Shown here: one piece after another, positions 14,765 through 15,013 of the stretch
How positions within the stretch are numbered: the first letter of the stretch is position 1
Layout: the number at the start of each line of letters is the position of its first letter
Assembly (NCBI GenBank): GCA_964439625.1
Contig: CAYTPI010000031.1
Coordinates: 1-15,013, forward strand
From: CAYTPI01 sp964439625
GTDB lineage: Bacteria; Chloroflexota; Anaerolineae; Aggregatilineales; UBA3940
Direction: 5' to 3'
Length of the DNA: 15,013 nucleotides
The notes under the pieces: generated by a model
What the model was told of the DNA's origin: nothing
Database searches by the model: none
The model's input: the letters and a program-made list of their open reading frames with translations, nothing else
Made by a program: the position numbers and the translations under genes

Positions 14765-15013
14765 ACTTACTAACTGACGTTACAGATAAAGTAAATCAAA
14801 ATCAGGTAAACTACGCGCATGAACGATAAAGAATTGCTCGATATATGCGGATTATCTCATCAGTTCGTTCGGACTAACGACCCAAACGGGTCTATTGCGG
14901 TTGTTGAATGGTACGAGTCATGATCGGATTCAACGCTTTCTGTCGAAAGAAACCAAGACAGGCAAAGACCTGTGGCTGACGGTGAAACCGTATGTTCGTC
15001 AAATCCAGTCGGA
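14765..15013 (+). mobile_element. Insertion sequence, IS4/IS701-like, left end only
   Basis: The transposase start and leader run off the right edge of the window. The left boundary is not resolved: the terminal repeat probably lies between the DUF1996 ribosome binding site and 14819 (for example near ACTGACGTTACAG, 14773-14785), but the matching right end is not available. Confidence 0.6.
14819..15013 (+). pseudogene. IS4/IS701-family transposase, frameshifted, partial
   Basis: The N-terminus of a DDE transposase of the IS4/IS701 group appears in two frames. ATG 14819 gives MNDKELLDI. The frame starting at 14844 gives YADYLISSFGLTTQTG, then LNGTSHDRIQRFLSK and KDLWLTVKPYVRQIQS, all typical of the family's N-terminal region. 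The shift falls in GATATATG (14838-14847 region). Adding one AT unit restores MNDKELLDIYADYLISSFG, so a 2-nt slippage deletion in an (AT)n run is the simplest explanation. The first frame ends at a TGA soon after. The catalytic DDE part lies beyond the window. Confidence 0.75.

Noticed and set aside
1..15013. CRISPR array, defence island, prophage or biosynthetic cluster
   Set aside because: No spaced direct repeats, cas-like, phage structural or assembly-line proteins are visible; the only mobile signs are the IS at the right edge and the toxin-antitoxin relic.

Overview
The window looks like chromosomal DNA from a member of the Chloroflexota, probably Anaerolineae-like. That placement is an inference from protein style: a C39 peptidase carrying TPRs, an acidic lipoprotein with an RGFG-VWR / ALGFA repeat domain, and short operons of ordinary housekeeping genes at mid GC. 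No 16S or other phylogenetic marker is present, so the placement is tentative.

Layout. (1) 1-4880, plus strand: a terminator of an upstream gene, a membrane-anchored C39 peptidase with TPRs overlapping a MurJ-family flippase, then a membrane-tethered thioredoxin-like protein followed 10 nt later by a phosphoglyceromutase-like metallophosphatase. A hairpin at 4853-4880 closes the convergent lipoprotein gene. (2) 4900-8050, minus strand: lipoprotein, dcd and argS; argS and dcd form a tight pair. (3) 8223-9053, plus strand: a HEAT-repeat protein whose stop overlaps that of the convergent epimerase gene. (4) 9048-10997, minus strand: a homoserine-kinase-like gene followed, in the same frame and after a single TAG, by an NAD-dependent epimerase. 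(5) 11179-11293: a tRNA-Val(TAC) with a near-consensus promoter. (6) 11304-12874, minus strand: mgsA, a calcineurin-like phosphoesterase and gcvH, tightly spaced. (7) 12889-15013: a gene graveyard with an alanine racemase 3' remnant, a vapC cut off at residue ~44 and joined to that remnant, an intact antitoxin gene, a 42-codon orphan C-terminus, a secreted DUF1996 protein, and the start of an IS4/IS701-type transposase that is frameshifted.

No defence system, CRISPR array or biosynthetic cluster is visible. The points most worth a second look are the vapC::alr deletion junction, which puts mgsA-phosphoesterase-gcvH behind a toxin-antitoxin promoter and operator, and three full-length enzymes (ArgRS, homoserine kinase, phosphoesterase) whose folds look intact while their catalytic signature motifs are degenerate.
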